Source of the DNA: Pandoraea sp.
GTDB taxonomy: Bacteria > Pseudomonadota > Gammaproteobacteria > Burkholderiales > Burkholderiaceae
Direction: 5' to 3'
Assembly: GCA_031291335.1 (NCBI GenBank)
Contig: JARLJF010000106.1
Span: forward strand, 1 to 64,000
Length of the DNA: 64,000 nucleotides
The notes beneath the pieces are model-generated. The model had not been told where the DNA came from. It searched no databases and saw only the letters and a program-made list of their open reading frames with translations. Made by a program: the position numbers and the translations under genes. Shown one piece after another: positions 1 through 8,584 of this stretch. Positions within the stretch are counted from its first letter, which is position 1; each line of letters opens with the position of its first letter.

Positions 1-127
1 CACGAGTATCCGGGGAGGCGAGTCGGCGGGCGATGGCCGCGCCGATGCCGGACGCGGCGCCGGTCACGACGATGGTGCGTCCGGCACGGTGATGAGACTG
101 GCCGGACGAAGAAGCGAGGGTGGTCAC
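1..127 (-). CDS. Short-chain dehydrogenase/reductase, N-terminal fragment
   Basis: The minus strand reads from a GTG at 127 into the window edge. After about 16 unremarkable residues comes a hydrophobic strand (RTIVVTGAASGIGAAIARR), which holds the TGxxxGIG nucleotide-binding motif of classical short-chain dehydrogenases. Only the first Rossmann strand and helix are visible, so substrate and full length cannot be stated. No ATG precedes the motif in frame, so the GTG start is an inference. Confidence 0.7.
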   Translation of the reverse strand, partial: MTTLASSSGQSHHRAGRTIVVTGAASGIGAAIARRLASPDTR

Positions 128-259
128 GATGAGCCCGGGTCTAGCAAAAGGTGCTCGTGATTATGCCAAAGCCCTTGTGCGCCGGGACAGGCGCGTCAAT
201 ATTATTTATGAAGTGAATCAACTGGCGTGAAGGTGCCCTTTCCCGCTATCCCTCATCCC

Positions 260-2062
260 CTAGGCAGCGCCCACCACTCGTGAGGGCGCCACGTCGTTCG
301 TCGCGCGCAACGTCATGGTGTGTTGATGGAAGCTTCCAAGCGTTTCGCGATGCGCGACGCTGATCATGGCCGTGCCCGGCAGACGCGTGTGCAGTGCTTC
401 ATATACGGCCTCTTCGGTTTCCACGTCGAGCGCGCTGGTCGCCTCATCCAGGAACAGGTAATCGGGCTTTTGCAGCAGGGCGCGCGCGGCGGCGAGCCGT
501 TGTTGTTCACCGCCCGAGAGCCGCCGTGCCCAGTGCGCGACCGTCTGAAGCTCATCCGTGTATTGGCCGAGATTGACGGCGGTGAGCGCCTCGCGGCATT
601 CGTCGTCGCTGAAGGTGTCGGGCGGCGAAGGAAACGCCAGCGCGGCCTTCAGCGTGTCGATCGGGAGATAGCTCTGCTGCGAGAGGAACAGCACGCGGGC
701 ATTGGCGGGGACTTCGATGCGCCCGCTGCCGAAGGGCCACAGACCGGCAAGCGCGCGCAACATGGTGCTCTTGCCGCAGCCTGAACGCCCGCGAATGAGC
801 CAGCGTGAGCCGGGCGTGAACGCGAACGACCCGGCCACCGAGAGCGGTGCCCCATTGGGCAGGGCAAGATGCAGGTCGGTGGCCGCATAGGCGGGAGACG
901 CCGAGCTGTTTGCCGTCACGACGGAGATGGCGCCGGCCTGCGGCACTTGCGGCGGTTCGTCGATCACGCGCGTGAATTCACGCAGACGATTGATCGTCGC
1001 CTTCCAGTCTGCCAACGTCGAGAAGCTGTTCACGAACCATGAGAAACCGTCGCTCACCTGTCCGAACGCGTCGATGATTCGCATGAGGACACCGAGCGTA
1101 AACGCGCCTGCGAAGTAACGCGGCGCAGCCGCCATGATCGGGAAGACGATGGCGATCTGCGCGTAAACCGAGTTCGCGAAGATCAGGCGCTTCGTCACGA
1201 CCATGATCTGCCACCAGTTGTCGCGCACGGCGCCGAACGCCGACTTCAGGCGCGATAGCTCGGCGCCTTCGCCGCGATAGAGCGCAACCTGCTCGGCAGA
1301 TTCGCGCAGACGCACCAGCAGAAAACGGAAGTCCGCTTCCACCTGTTGCTGCCGATAGCTCAGTCCGACAAGCGGGCGGCCGACCTTGAAGATGAAGTAC
1401 GAGCCCACGACCGCGTACAGCGCGGCAACCCAGACCATGTAGCCGGGAATCGTGATGTTCATGCCGCCCAGCACGAACGACACCGCGCCTGAGATCGTCC
1501 AGAGAATCGTGATGAAGGAGAACAGCGAGACGAGCGTCGTCAGCAAATCGAGCGACAGCGCCAGCGACGAGCTGACCAGTGTGCGGATGTCTTCCGAAAT
1601 ACGTTGGTCGGGGTTGTCCGCGAGATGATCGCGCTCGATGCGGTAATACGCCTGATGGGTGAACCACTTAGAGAGATTCGTGTTCGTCACCCACTGGCGC
1701 CACCGGATTTCGAGCATCTGGCGGAAGTACGTGCGGAAGGTGGCGATGATGATGAAGCTGAAAGCGAGCACCGCAAATTCGGCAAGCGATGACTTGAAGA
1801 CGGGCCAGTTGCGCTTGTCGAGGGCGTCGTAGAAGCTGGCGTTCCACGCATTCAGGCGTACGTTGATGAACACCACCGCCAGATTGAGCGCCACGACGAG
1901 GACGAGTAGCCGGCGCCCCTCCCAACGCTTCTCCGATACCCAGTAGGGTCGGATCAACTGCCAGGCCGTGGGGTGCCTCGGCGGTTTGGGTGCGGGCGTG
2001 GCGACGGGGTCGCCGGCCGGCGGCACCTCGGGAGGTTGGGGAGACTTCGGCGTGTGGACCAT
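260..2062 (-). CDS. SbmA/YddA-type ABC transporter, fused permease and ATPase
   Basis: A 600-residue half-transporter with an N-terminal membrane domain (several hydrophobic spans between about residues 50 and 340) followed by an ATPase domain. Walker A (GRSGCGKST) lies near residue 425, the signature LSGGEQQR near 515 and Walker B (YLFLDEATSALD) just after. The membrane domain resembles the ABC_membrane_2 family (SbmA/BacA, YddA, peroxisomal fatty-acyl transporters) rather than MsbA-type exporters. Such proteins form homodimers in the inner membrane. The substrate (vitamin, peptide or acyl compound) cannot be told from sequence. The proline-rich first 30 residues are probably cytoplasmic. 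It is a single gene, divergent from the thiamine operon. Confidence 0.85.
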   Translation of the reverse strand: MVHTPKSPQPPEVPPAGDPVATPAPKPPRHPTAWQLIRPYWVSEKRWEGRRLLVLVVALNLAVVFINVRLNAWNASFYDALDKRNWPVFKSSLAEFAVLAFSFIIIATFRTYFRQMLEIRWRQWVTNTNLSKWFTHQAYYRIERDHLADNPDQRISEDIRTLVSSSLALSLDLLTTLVSLFSFITILWTISGAVSFVLGGMNITIPGYMVWVAALYAVVGSYFIFKVGRPLVGLSYRQQQVEADFRFLLVRLRESAEQVALYRGEGAELSRLKSAFGAVRDNWWQIMVVTKRLIFANSVYAQIAIVFPIMAAAPRYFAGAFTLGVLMRIIDAFGQVSDGFSWFVNSFSTLADWKATINRLREFTRVIDEPPQVPQAGAISVVTANSSASPAYAATDLHLALPNGAPLSVAGSFAFTPGSRWLIRGRSGCGKSTMLRALAGLWPFGSGRIEVPANARVLFLSQQSYLPIDTLKAALAFPSPPDTFSDDECREALTAVNLGQYTDELQTVAHWARRLSGGEQQRLAAARALLQKPDYLFLDEATSALDVETEEAVYEALHTRLPGTAMISVAHRETLGSFHQHTMTLRATNDVAPSRVVGAA

Positions 2063-2265
2063 GATCGTCTGGCGGCACTGCCGCAGTGGTGCAACGTGTT
2101 ATGGGGGACGACGGCTCATTTGACCTCAGTTCCGGATGCTGCGTTGCACGAATTCCGGCCTGAAACTCGCGTCACGTTGAATTTCTGTTTACGTGCTGTT
2201 ACAAGGCCCGGGGGATTCGTCAAAAAACGAGACGCAACGGGCGTGCAACCGGCCGGGAAGCCAGC

Positions 2266-2295
2266 TTGCACGGGCGTCGGCATCTATGTTGTAAT
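2266..2295 (+). promoter_or_regulatory. Candidate sigma-70 promoter of the thiamine operon
   Basis: TTGCAC at 2266-2271 and TGTAAT at 2290-2295 are separated by 18 bases. A start about 7 bases downstream falls near 2302, a few bases before the riboswitch P1 helix, which supports the assignment. A second weaker pair (TTGAAT 2177-2182, TACAAG 2200-2205, 17-base spacer) lies further upstream. The rest of the 2063-2265 gap shows nothing else. Confidence 0.5.
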
Positions 2296-2305
2296 GGCTG
2301 CGGGC

Positions 2306-2416
2306 GAAACAGGGGTGCTCCGTGTCGGACGCGGGTGTTGACCATGCGTAACGATGTCGCGGGGCTGAGAGAGACCCTTTGCACCCGACCCGGGTAATAC
2401 CGGCGTGGGAAGTTTC
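2306..2416 (+). ncRNA. TPP (THI-box) riboswitch aptamer
   Basis: Contains the conserved TPP-sensing blocks: GGGGTGC at the 5' side, GGGGCTGAGA at 2361-2370, ACCCTTTGCACCCGA in the middle, and GGGTAATACCGGCGTGGGAA before the closing strand. GAAAC at 2306-2310 pairs with GTTTC at 2412-2416 as helix P1. The segment between the first two blocks is long, so helix P3 is extended. It stands directly upstream of thiOSGE, so bound thiamine pyrophosphate should lower expression of thiazole synthesis and TMP assembly. Confidence 0.95.
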
Positions 2417-2454
2417 CGACTCCTCCAATGGGGTAAGGTGTCCAACACCGTTTC

Positions 2455-2481
2455 GTCCTTTTGCTTTCATGAGGAAAGGAC
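2455..2481 (+). promoter_or_regulatory. Shine-Dalgarno-sequestering hairpin of the riboswitch
   Basis: GTCCTTT (2455-2461) is the exact complement of AAAGGAC (2475-2481). The right arm lies inside the purine-rich ribosome-binding site GAGGAAAGGA (2471-2480), which precedes the ATG at 2485. A smaller hairpin (GGTGT/ACACC) sits just upstream. No U-tract follows, so a translational switch is the simplest reading. Confidence 0.6.
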
Positions 2482-2484
2482 CCC

Positions 2485-2565
2485 ATGCGTTGCCTTCCAC
2501 AAATTCCTTCGTATTGCCCTGAGTGCCTGCGCGCCGTGACGGCTTGCGCGGCGGTGCGTGTATGA
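2485..2565 (+). CDS. 26-codon leader ORF, translationally coupled to thiO
   Basis: An ATG at 2485 stands five bases after a very strong ribosome-binding site (GAGGAAAGGA). It opens a 26-residue frame with four cysteines, including a CPEC pair at residues 11-14. Its TGA stop overlaps the thiO ATG in an ATGA junction. thiO itself has no recognisable Shine-Dalgarno, so ribosomes probably reach it by finishing this leader. I know of no function for the peptide; its role may be only to pass riboswitch control on to thiO. Confidence 0.5.
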   Translation: MRCLPQIPSYCPECLRAVTACAAVRV

Positions 2566-3710
2566 GCGCTTCCCCGTCGCCGTCGTACTCCACCTCTCGT
2601 CCTGATGTCGCCGTTCTCGGTGGCGGCCTGTCCGGTCGCCTTCTCGCTTGGCAACTGATTCGCGCCGGCGCGCGTGTCGCGCTGTATGAGCGCGGCGACG
2701 CCGATGGTTCGTCGGCCGCCGGTTGGGTCGCGGCCGCCATGCTCGCGCCGCTGGCCGAAGCCGCTGTGGCCGAACCTAGCATCGTCGAGATGGGCGCGGT
2801 TGGCCTCGAGCGCTGGCCGTCACTGATCGACGGGCTGCCCGAGCATGTGTTCTTCCAACGCAATGGCACGCTGGTCGTGTGGCACCAGCCCGACCGTGCC
2901 GAAGCCGTGATGTTCGACCGCCGCATGCGCGCGAATGCCCCGCCGGAATTGCTGCGAGGCGGCGTCGAGCGGGTGACGGGCGCGCAATTGAGCGACATCG
3001 AACCGGCGCTCGCCGGGCGTTTTCAGGAAGGCTGGTTGCTGCCGAATGAAGGCCAGCTCGATAACCGTCAACTGCTGCGCGCGCTCGCGGCAGGGCTCGC
3101 GAAAGCGGGGGCAGACCTGCATTGGCACACTGAGATCGCAGAGGGGGCTTATCCCGACGCCGGTCTCGTGATCGACTGTCGCGGGCTGGGTGCCCGTGGT
3201 GCGCTCACGCGACTGCGCGGTGTGCGTGGCGAAGTGGTGCGCATTCACGCGCCGGGAATCGGATTGCGTCGGCCGGTGCGATTGCTGCATCCGCGCTATC
3301 CGATCTACATCGCGCCCAAGGAAAACGATCTTTATGTAATCGGCGCGACCGAACTCGAGTCGGAAGATATGTCGCCGATGACCGTGCGCTCGGCGCTCGA
3401 ACTGCTCTCGGCGGCGCATTCGCTGAACCCGGCGTTCGGCGAGGCGCGCATTGTCGAGTTGAACGTCAACTGCCGCCCGGCGTTGCCGGATCATCTGCCG
3501 CGTGTGCAGTGGGACGGTGAGCGGGTGATGCGTGTGAACGGCTTGTACCGGCACGGCTATCTGCTGGCGCCGGCGGTCACGGGAGAGGCTTGCGCGCTGG
3601 CGCAGGCATTGATGCAATCGACGGGCGCGCAAACGGGAGTCGGGCACGCGTTCGACTGGGAGACGTGGCGAGCGAACCGGCCGTGGCCGGACCTGTTCCG
3701 TCAGGCATGA
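2562..3710 (+). CDS. thiO: Glycine oxidase / FAD-dependent amine oxidase ThiO
   Basis: A 382-residue flavoprotein with the dinucleotide-binding motif GGGLSGRLLAWQLIRAG near the N-terminus and a D-amino-acid-oxidase-like body. ThiO makes the glycine imine (dehydroglycine) used by ThiG for the thiazole ring. It is first in a tight thiO-thiS-thiG-thiE operon under a TPP riboswitch. The start at 2562 is chosen because it gives the ATGA overlap with the leader ORF and the Rossmann motif at the usual distance. A GTG at 2523 would add 13 residues of no evident meaning. Confidence 0.92.
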   Translation: MSASPSPSYSTSRPDVAVLGGGLSGRLLAWQLIRAGARVALYERGDADGSSAAGWVAAAMLAPLAEAAVAEPSIVEMGAVGLERWPSLIDGLPEHVFFQRNGTLVVWHQPDRAEAVMFDRRMRANAPPELLRGGVERVTGAQLSDIEPALAGRFQEGWLLPNEGQLDNRQLLRALAAGLAKAGADLHWHTEIAEGAYPDAGLVIDCRGLGARGALTRLRGVRGEVVRIHAPGIGLRRPVRLLHPRYPIYIAPKENDLYVIGATELESEDMSPMTVRSALELLSAAHSLNPAFGEARIVELNVNCRPALPDHLPRVQWDGERVMRVNGLYRHGYLLAPAVTGEACALAQALMQSTGAQTGVGHAFDWETWRANRPWPDLFRQA

Positions 3711-3726
3711 GAGGGAGCTGTACGCG

Positions 3727-3924
3727 ATGGACATCCATATCAATCAACAGACATTGAGCGTGGCCGAGACGGCGACGCTCGCCGAGGCGCTTGCTGCCTA
3801 CGGCGCCAAGCCGCCGTTTGCGGCGGCGATCAACGGGCAGTTCGTGCCCAAGACGCAATATGCCGCGCGCACGCTCGTGCAGGGCGACAAGATCGATGTC
3901 GTGCAACCGGTGGCCGGAGGCTGA
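3727..3924 (+). CDS. thiS: Sulfur carrier protein ThiS
   Basis: A 65-residue ubiquitin-fold protein that ends in Gly-Gly (QPVAGG), the carboxyl end that is adenylated and converted to thiocarboxylate as the sulfur donor for the thiazole ring. Size and ending are typical. It lies 16 bases after thiO and one base before thiG. Confidence 0.95.
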   Translation: MDIHINQQTLSVAETATLAEALAAYGAKPPFAAAINGQFVPKTQYAARTLVQGDKIDVVQPVAGG

Positions 3925-3925
3925 A

Positions 3926-4771
3926 ATGAACGCATTCACCGAATCGGCCAACGTGGCCGCAGGCAGCGCGCGTGACGCGCTTACGCTGTACGACACCCGC
4001 TTTGGCAGCCGCTTTCTGCTCGGCACGGCGCGCTATCCGTCGTTGCAAGCGCTGAACGATTCCATCGACGCTGCGCGTCCGGGCATGGTGACGGTGGCGC
4101 TGCGCCGTCAACTATCGGGCACCGGCGGGCAGGCCTCGGAAGGGCATTTCTGGGAAACGTTGCGCCGCCTCGCGGTGCCGGTGCTGCCCAACACGGCGGG
4201 CTGCCATTCGGTGCAGGAAGCGCTGACGACGGCGCAAATGGCGCGCGAAGTCTTCGAGACCGACTGGATCAAACTCGAACTCATCGGTGACGACTACACG
4301 CTTCAGCCCGATCCGTTCGGTCTGGTGACGGCGGCCGAACAACTGATTCGGGACGGCTTCAAGGTGCTGCCGTATTGCACGGAAGATCTGGTGCTGTGTC
4401 GCCGTCTGCTCGACGTTGGCTGTCAGGCGCTGATGCCGTGGGGCGCGCCGATCGGCACCGGCAAGGGGGTCATCAATCCGTACGGTTTGCGGCTGCTGCG
4501 CGATCGTCTGCCGGACACCCCGCTGATTGTCGATGCGGGTCTTGGTCTGCCGTCGCACGCGTGTCAGGTGATGGAGTGGGGCTACGACGGCGTGCTGCTC
4601 AACACGGCGGTGGCGCTTGCCGCACAGCCCGTGGAGATGGCCGGTGCGTTTGCCGCCGCTATCAAGGCCGGTCGCGCCGCGTGGCTCGCCGGGCCGATGG
4701 CCGAACGCGAGAGCGCCGAAGCCAGCACGCCGGTGGTCGGTGTACCGTTCTGGCATCAGACGGGCGCCTGA
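3926..4771 (+). CDS. thiG: Thiazole synthase ThiG
   Basis: A 281-residue TIM-barrel enzyme that condenses deoxyxylulose phosphate, dehydroglycine and ThiS thiocarboxylate into thiazole phosphate. Visible family marks include the [12 protein letters not shown] start of the barrel, [24 protein letters not shown], and the phosphate-binding [10 protein letters not shown] and [10 protein letters not shown] segments. The ATG at 3926 lies directly after the thiS stop. An upstream in-frame extension overlapping thiS is rejected because it lies inside the ThiS coding region. Confidence 0.96.
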   Translation: MNAFTESANVAAGSARDALTLYDTRFGSRFLLGTARYPSLQALNDSIDAARPGMVTVALRRQLSGTGGQASEGHFWETLRRLAVPVLPNTAGCHSVQEALTTAQMAREVFETDWIKLELIGDDYTLQPDPFGLVTAAEQLIRDGFKVLPYCTEDLVLCRRLLDVGCQALMPWGAPIGTGKGVINPYGLRLLRDRLPDTPLIVDAGLGLPSHACQVMEWGYDGVLLNTAVALAAQPVEMAGAFAAAIKAGRAAWLAGPMAERESAEASTPVVGVPFWHQTGA

Positions 4772-4836
4772 ATTTCGTTCGACGCTCATCTGGATTTCGC
4801 CACAACCCCGCAGCACCGGATTCACAAGGAATTTTC

Positions 4837-6030
4837 ATGACGACGCATACCGGCGCCGCCACGCTGTCGCACGTGCAATGCTTGCCCGCCGATGCACCTC
4901 TCGCCATGGCATGGCAACAGGCCGCGGCCGGCATTCGCGCACGACTTGCGCCGTGGCCCGAGGACAAGACGGCGCCGCATTGGCGTGTGCATGCGCACAC
5001 GCCTGCCAGCGCCAGCAAGGGCGACGTGGTCTGGTGGCCGCTCGCACCGCAAGGTGCGCCGGGCACGGCGGCATCGGTGCAGATCGACGTGTGGCGCGCG
5101 GCGGGGGCCGTCGTGCTCTGTTCGCATGCGCAGGCGCAGGGGCAGGTGGAAGACACCCTGTACTCGGGCGGCGCCATCTATCGCGTGTCGGGTGTGGACG
5201 ATCCCGCCTTTTTTCCCGCATTCGCCGCGTTTCTCGATTGCGGATTCCTGCCGCAAGACGCGCTCGTTCTGGCACGCGCATGGCGTACCGATGGTAGCCA
5301 CGCCCGCGCGGAAGATGCTGAAACGCTGGGCGCATGGCCGACCGTGCTTGAGACATTCCCTGTCGTGCTCGGGCAGGTGTCGTCGCCCGGGCGCTTCCCT
5401 GCGTGCCCGTCGCGCCTCGGTCTGTATCCGGTGTTGCCCAGTGCGGACTGGTGCGAGCGCATGGCTGATCTTCAGGTCAGTACGGTGCAGTTGCGCATCA
5501 AGGATCCGGCGCACCCCGCGTTGCGCTCGGAGATCGAGAGGACGGTGGCCGCCGGCCGGCGCGTGACGCACGACAGCGCATGGTTCATCAATGACCACTG
5601 GCGCGAGGCGGCGCAGGCGAACGCGTACGGCGTGCATCTCGGCCAGGAAGACATGGCGGCGCTCTCGGCCAGCGAGGTGGCGACGCTGTTTGCGAGTGGC
5701 ATGCGGCTGGGCATCAGCACGCATGGTTATTACGAGATTCTCGCGGCGCATCACTTCCGGCCGAGCTATCTGGCCGTCGGCGCCGTGTTCCCGACGACGA
5801 CCAAGGTGATCGCGACCGCACCACAGGGGCTGGCGAAACTGGCGCGGTATGTGAAGCTGATTGCTCCGCATTACCCGCTCGTCGCGATTGGCGGCATCGA
5901 CGCGGGCAATCTCGCGCAGGTGCTCGATACCGGTGTGGGATGCACGGCGATCGTGCGCGCCGTGACGGAAGCCACCGATGTGGCCGCGGCGGTGGAAGGG
6001 ATGCAGCAGGCGTTTGCGCGGCGCGCGTAA
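4837..6030 (+). CDS. thiE: Thiamine-phosphate synthase ThiE with N-terminal extension
   Basis: The last 200 or so of 397 residues are a ThiE domain (LGLYPVLPSADW, VQLRIKDP, HLGQEDM, GISTHGYYE, AVGAVFPTTTK, AIGGIDAGN), which joins HMP-pyrophosphate and thiazole phosphate to thiamine phosphate. About 190 residues precede it. They have no ATP-binding or HMP-kinase motif that I can see, but the end (CGFLPQDALVLARAW) resembles the last helix of ThiD-type kinases. It may be a degenerate ThiD half, which is inference only. The ATG at 4837 follows AAGGA at a good distance. Confidence 0.88.
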   Translation: MTTHTGAATLSHVQCLPADAPLAMAWQQAAAGIRARLAPWPEDKTAPHWRVHAHTPASASKGDVVWWPLAPQGAPGTAASVQIDVWRAAGAVVLCSHAQAQGQVEDTLYSGGAIYRVSGVDDPAFFPAFAAFLDCGFLPQDALVLARAWRTDGSHARAEDAETLGAWPTVLETFPVVLGQVSSPGRFPACPSRLGLYPVLPSADWCERMADLQVSTVQLRIKDPAHPALRSEIERTVAAGRRVTHDSAWFINDHWREAAQANAYGVHLGQEDMAALSASEVATLFASGMRLGISTHGYYEILAAHHFRPSYLAVGAVFPTTTKVIATAPQGLAKLARYVKLIAPHYPLVAIGGIDAGNLAQVLDTGVGCTAIVRAVTEATDVAAAVEGMQQAFARRA

Positions 6031-6050
6031 AACGCGATGCGGCGCGGGGC

Positions 6051-6093
6051 GGCGTGATGTAGCGTGATGTGGCGTGGCGTGATGCGATGTGAC
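6051..6093 (+). repeat. Degenerate tandem repeat of about 10 bases
   Basis: Short variants of GCGTGATGT(A/G)G follow one another between thiE and the acetyltransferase gene (GCGTGATGTA, GCGTGATGTG, then shortened copies). No T-tract or clear hairpin is present. It probably arose by slippage. Confidence 0.5.
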
Positions 6094-6110
6094 GTCTTGC
6101 GGTCCGCCGC

Positions 6111-6689
6111 TTACAGATCGCGTGTCATGAACACGGCGCCGTCGCCGTAGCCGGCCAGCTTCGCAGTCATCAGCGGCGAGAGGTCTGTCGTCACGGCATA
6201 ACCGAAGCGCGCCCAGAACCCCTGAGATTGTTGCACCGCGACAAGCGCCGACACGCGCAACCCCAGTGACTGGGCCGAAGCCAGGGCTGCCGCATAGAGT
6301 CGACTGGCGACACCCGCGCCGCGTGTACGAGGGGCGAGTGCCATGTCATGCACATACCAACAGTCGGGCGTATCGGGCAGCGTGTCGAGGACGGTGTCCA
6401 GCGGTGGTGGAGCGGCGATGCGCCAGGGGTGCGTGAACAGATAGCCGGCCACCGGGGCATCTGCCGCGTCGGCGTCGGTGTCCACCGCGACCCAGCAAGT
6501 CGATGGCGACAGCGTGAGCCGCGAGGCCAGCGTGGCTTCCGACTCATGCATCAGATCGTGATAGGCCTGTGCCTGTACCGCCAAGACCTGGGAAAGATCG
6601 CCAGGTTGCATCGGACGAATCCGAAAATTCGGGGTATCCGCAGGCTGCGTCGGAAGGGAGCGGAAGGGCGATGGCATGGCGGGGGGCAT
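6111..6689 (-). CDS. GNAT-family N-acetyltransferase
   Basis: The protein carries a GNAT acetyl-CoA-binding segment, ALAPRTRGAGVASRL (R/Q-x-x-G-x-G/A type), after WYVHDMALAP, and the C-terminal GFWARFGYAV motif. It is 192 residues from the ATG at 6689. A TTG 14 codons earlier and an ATG four codons later are alternatives, and none has a good Shine-Dalgarno. The acceptor substrate is unknown. It stands alone and convergent with thiE. Confidence 0.78.
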   Translation of the reverse strand: MPPAMPSPFRSLPTQPADTPNFRIRPMQPGDLSQVLAVQAQAYHDLMHESEATLASRLTLSPSTCWVAVDTDADAADAPVAGYLFTHPWRIAAPPPLDTVLDTLPDTPDCWYVHDMALAPRTRGAGVASRLYAAALASAQSLGLRVSALVAVQQSQGFWARFGYAVTTDLSPLMTAKLAGYGDGAVFMTRDL

Positions 6690-6913
6690 CGGGGTCAATG
6701 ATTTATTGCGTGAAACGTCGTATTGTAGCAACGGCGCAACACCTGCGTTGGCTTGGGGTTCGGTAAGTCCTTGCCGTCGTTACGTTTTTTGCTCGCTGCG
6801 ATGGTTGGAACCCGACGAGGTGAATACGCCCGCGCCCTGTAGAATGCCGCGGGGCTGCGCCGATCCTCGCTTTCGCCCGTCCCCCTTGGGCGGCATCAAT
6901 CGGCATTCCCCCC

Positions 6914-6919
6914 TATAAT
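6914..6919 (+). promoter_or_regulatory. -10 element of the mla operon promoter
   Basis: A perfect TATAAT lies 33 bases upstream of the mlaF GTG start. No convincing -35 hexamer stands at 16-18 bases; TTGGGC at 6886-6891 is too far (22 bases). Confidence 0.45.
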
Positions 6920-6952
6920 TGGCGTTTTGCGCCGCACTATAAGACCCGAAAC

Positions 6953-7771
6953 GTGCCTACCCCGAATCCGGAAAATTTGCTCGAGTTGCGCGACGTTAGC
7001 TTTGGTTACGGCGAACGTCTGGTGCTTTCCGGGTTGAATATGCGGTTTCCCCGCGGCAAGGTCATTGCCGTGATGGGGGGCTCGGGCTGCGGCAAGACGA
7101 CGGTGCTGCGCCTGATCGGCGGGCTCGTACATGCCAGCCGTGGCAAGGTCGATTTCGACGGCACCGACGTGGCCTCGCTCGACCGGGATGGTTGGTATCG
7201 GTTGCGTCGCCGCATGGGCATGCTGTTCCAGTTCGGCGCGCTCTTCACCGACATGACGGTATTCGACAACGTGGCTTTCCCGTTGCGCGAACATACCCGG
7301 CTCGATGAAGATCTGATTCGCGATCTCGTGCTGATGAAGCTCAACGCGGTCGGCCTGCGTGGCGCTCGCGACATGAAGCCGGCCGAGATCTCGGGCGGTA
7401 TGGCGCGCCGCGTGGCGCTCGCACGAACGATCGCGCTGGACCCGGACCTCGTCATGTACGACGAACCCTTCACCGGTCTGGACCCGATCTCGATGGGCAT
7501 CACGGCGAATCTGATTCGCAAGCTCAACGACGCGCTGGGCGCCACGTCCATTATTGTTTCGCACGATGTGTCGGAGACGTTTGCCATCGCCGATTACATC
7601 TATTTCATTAGAGAAGGCCGTATTGCTGCCGAAGGGGAGCCCGACGCGCTGCGTGCCTCGAGCGACCCGACGGTGCGTCAGTTCATCGACGCGCAGCCGG
7701 ACGGCCCTGTGAAGTTTCAGTATCCCGCGCCGCCGCTCGCGGAAGATTTTGGTATCGGAGCGCGTGCATGA
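6953..7771 (+). CDS. mlaF: Phospholipid-transport ABC ATPase MlaF
   Basis: A 272-residue ATPase of the Mla system, which moves glycerophospholipids between the two membranes and preserves outer-membrane asymmetry. Walker A is GGSGCGKTT, the signature is EISGGMARRVALAR, and Walker B is LVMYDEPFTGLDP followed by the H-loop VSHDVSET. It starts with GTG at 6953, the only start that keeps the usual N-terminus. mlaE begins inside its stop codon (ATGA), so the two are co-translated. Confidence 0.95.
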   Translation: MPTPNPENLLELRDVSFGYGERLVLSGLNMRFPRGKVIAVMGGSGCGKTTVLRLIGGLVHASRGKVDFDGTDVASLDRDGWYRLRRRMGMLFQFGALFTDMTVFDNVAFPLREHTRLDEDLIRDLVLMKLNAVGLRGARDMKPAEISGGMARRVALARTIALDPDLVMYDEPFTGLDPISMGITANLIRKLNDALGATSIIVSHDVSETFAIADYIYFIREGRIAAEGEPDALRASSDPTVRQFIDAQPDGPVKFQYPAPPLAEDFGIGARA

Positions 7772-8535
7772 TCACCGCCATCGGCAGTTTTGTTCGCGGC
7801 CACGTCGGGCGTGTCGGCTACGCCACACGCCTGTTCCTGCGCATGCTCTCGTCGAGCGGTGCGCTGCTGCGCCGGCCGCGTCTGGTGACCGACCAGATTC
7901 ATTTCGTCGGCAATTATTCGTTCGTCATCATTGCCGTCTCGGGGCTGTTTGTCGGCTTCGTGCTGGGCCTGCAAGGCTATTACACGCTCAACAAGTACGG
8001 TTCGGAGCAGGCGCTGGGCTTGCTCGTCGCGTTGTCGCTGGTGCGTGAGCTGGGTCCGGTGGTGACGGCGTTGCTGTTCGCGGGACGTGCCGGCACGTCG
8101 CTCACGGCCGAAATCGGACTGATGAAGGCGGGCGAACAACTGACCGCCATGGAGATGATGGCGATCGATCCGATTGCACGTGTGGTCGCTCCGCGTTTCT
8201 GGGCGGGCGTGATCGCCATGCCGATTCTTGCGGCGATCTTCTCGGCCGTGGGCATTTTCGGCGGCTATCTGGTCGGCGTGCAGTTGATCGGCGTGGACAC
8301 CGGCGCGTTCTGGTCGCAGATGCAAGGCGGCGTGGACGTGTGGGCAGACGTCGCCAATGGCGTCATCAAGAGCATCGTGTTCGGCATTGCCGTCACATTT
8401 ATCGCGCTGTATCAGGGGTTCGAGGCGCATCCGACACCGGAGGGCGTGTCGCGTGCGACTACGCGCACGGTGGTGCAGGCGTCGCTGGCCGTGCTCGGCC
8501 TCGACTTCCTGCTCACGGCCCTCATGTTCAGCTAA
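7768..8535 (+). CDS. mlaE: Phospholipid-transport permease MlaE
   Basis: A 255-residue MlaE/YrbE permease with about five or six hydrophobic spans. The conserved LVRELGPVVTALLFAGRAGTS stretch, where the ATPase docks, is intact. It overlaps mlaF by four bases and precedes mlaD. Confidence 0.95.
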   Translation: MITAIGSFVRGHVGRVGYATRLFLRMLSSSGALLRRPRLVTDQIHFVGNYSFVIIAVSGLFVGFVLGLQGYYTLNKYGSEQALGLLVALSLVRELGPVVTALLFAGRAGTSLTAEIGLMKAGEQLTAMEMMAIDPIARVVAPRFWAGVIAMPILAAIFSAVGIFGGYLVGVQLIGVDTGAFWSQMQGGVDVWADVANGVIKSIVFGIAVTFIALYQGFEAHPTPEGVSRATTRTVVQASLAVLGLDFLLTALMFS

Positions 8536-8584
8536 CGGGCCGACGAGCCTGCCAAGACATAGACAGTTTGCGCACACTGACACA

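Noticed and set aside
4375-4836. 154-codon upstream extension of the thiE frame
   Set aside because: It overlaps thiG in another frame and is Arg/Ser-rich; the ATG at 4837 has a proper ribosome-binding site.
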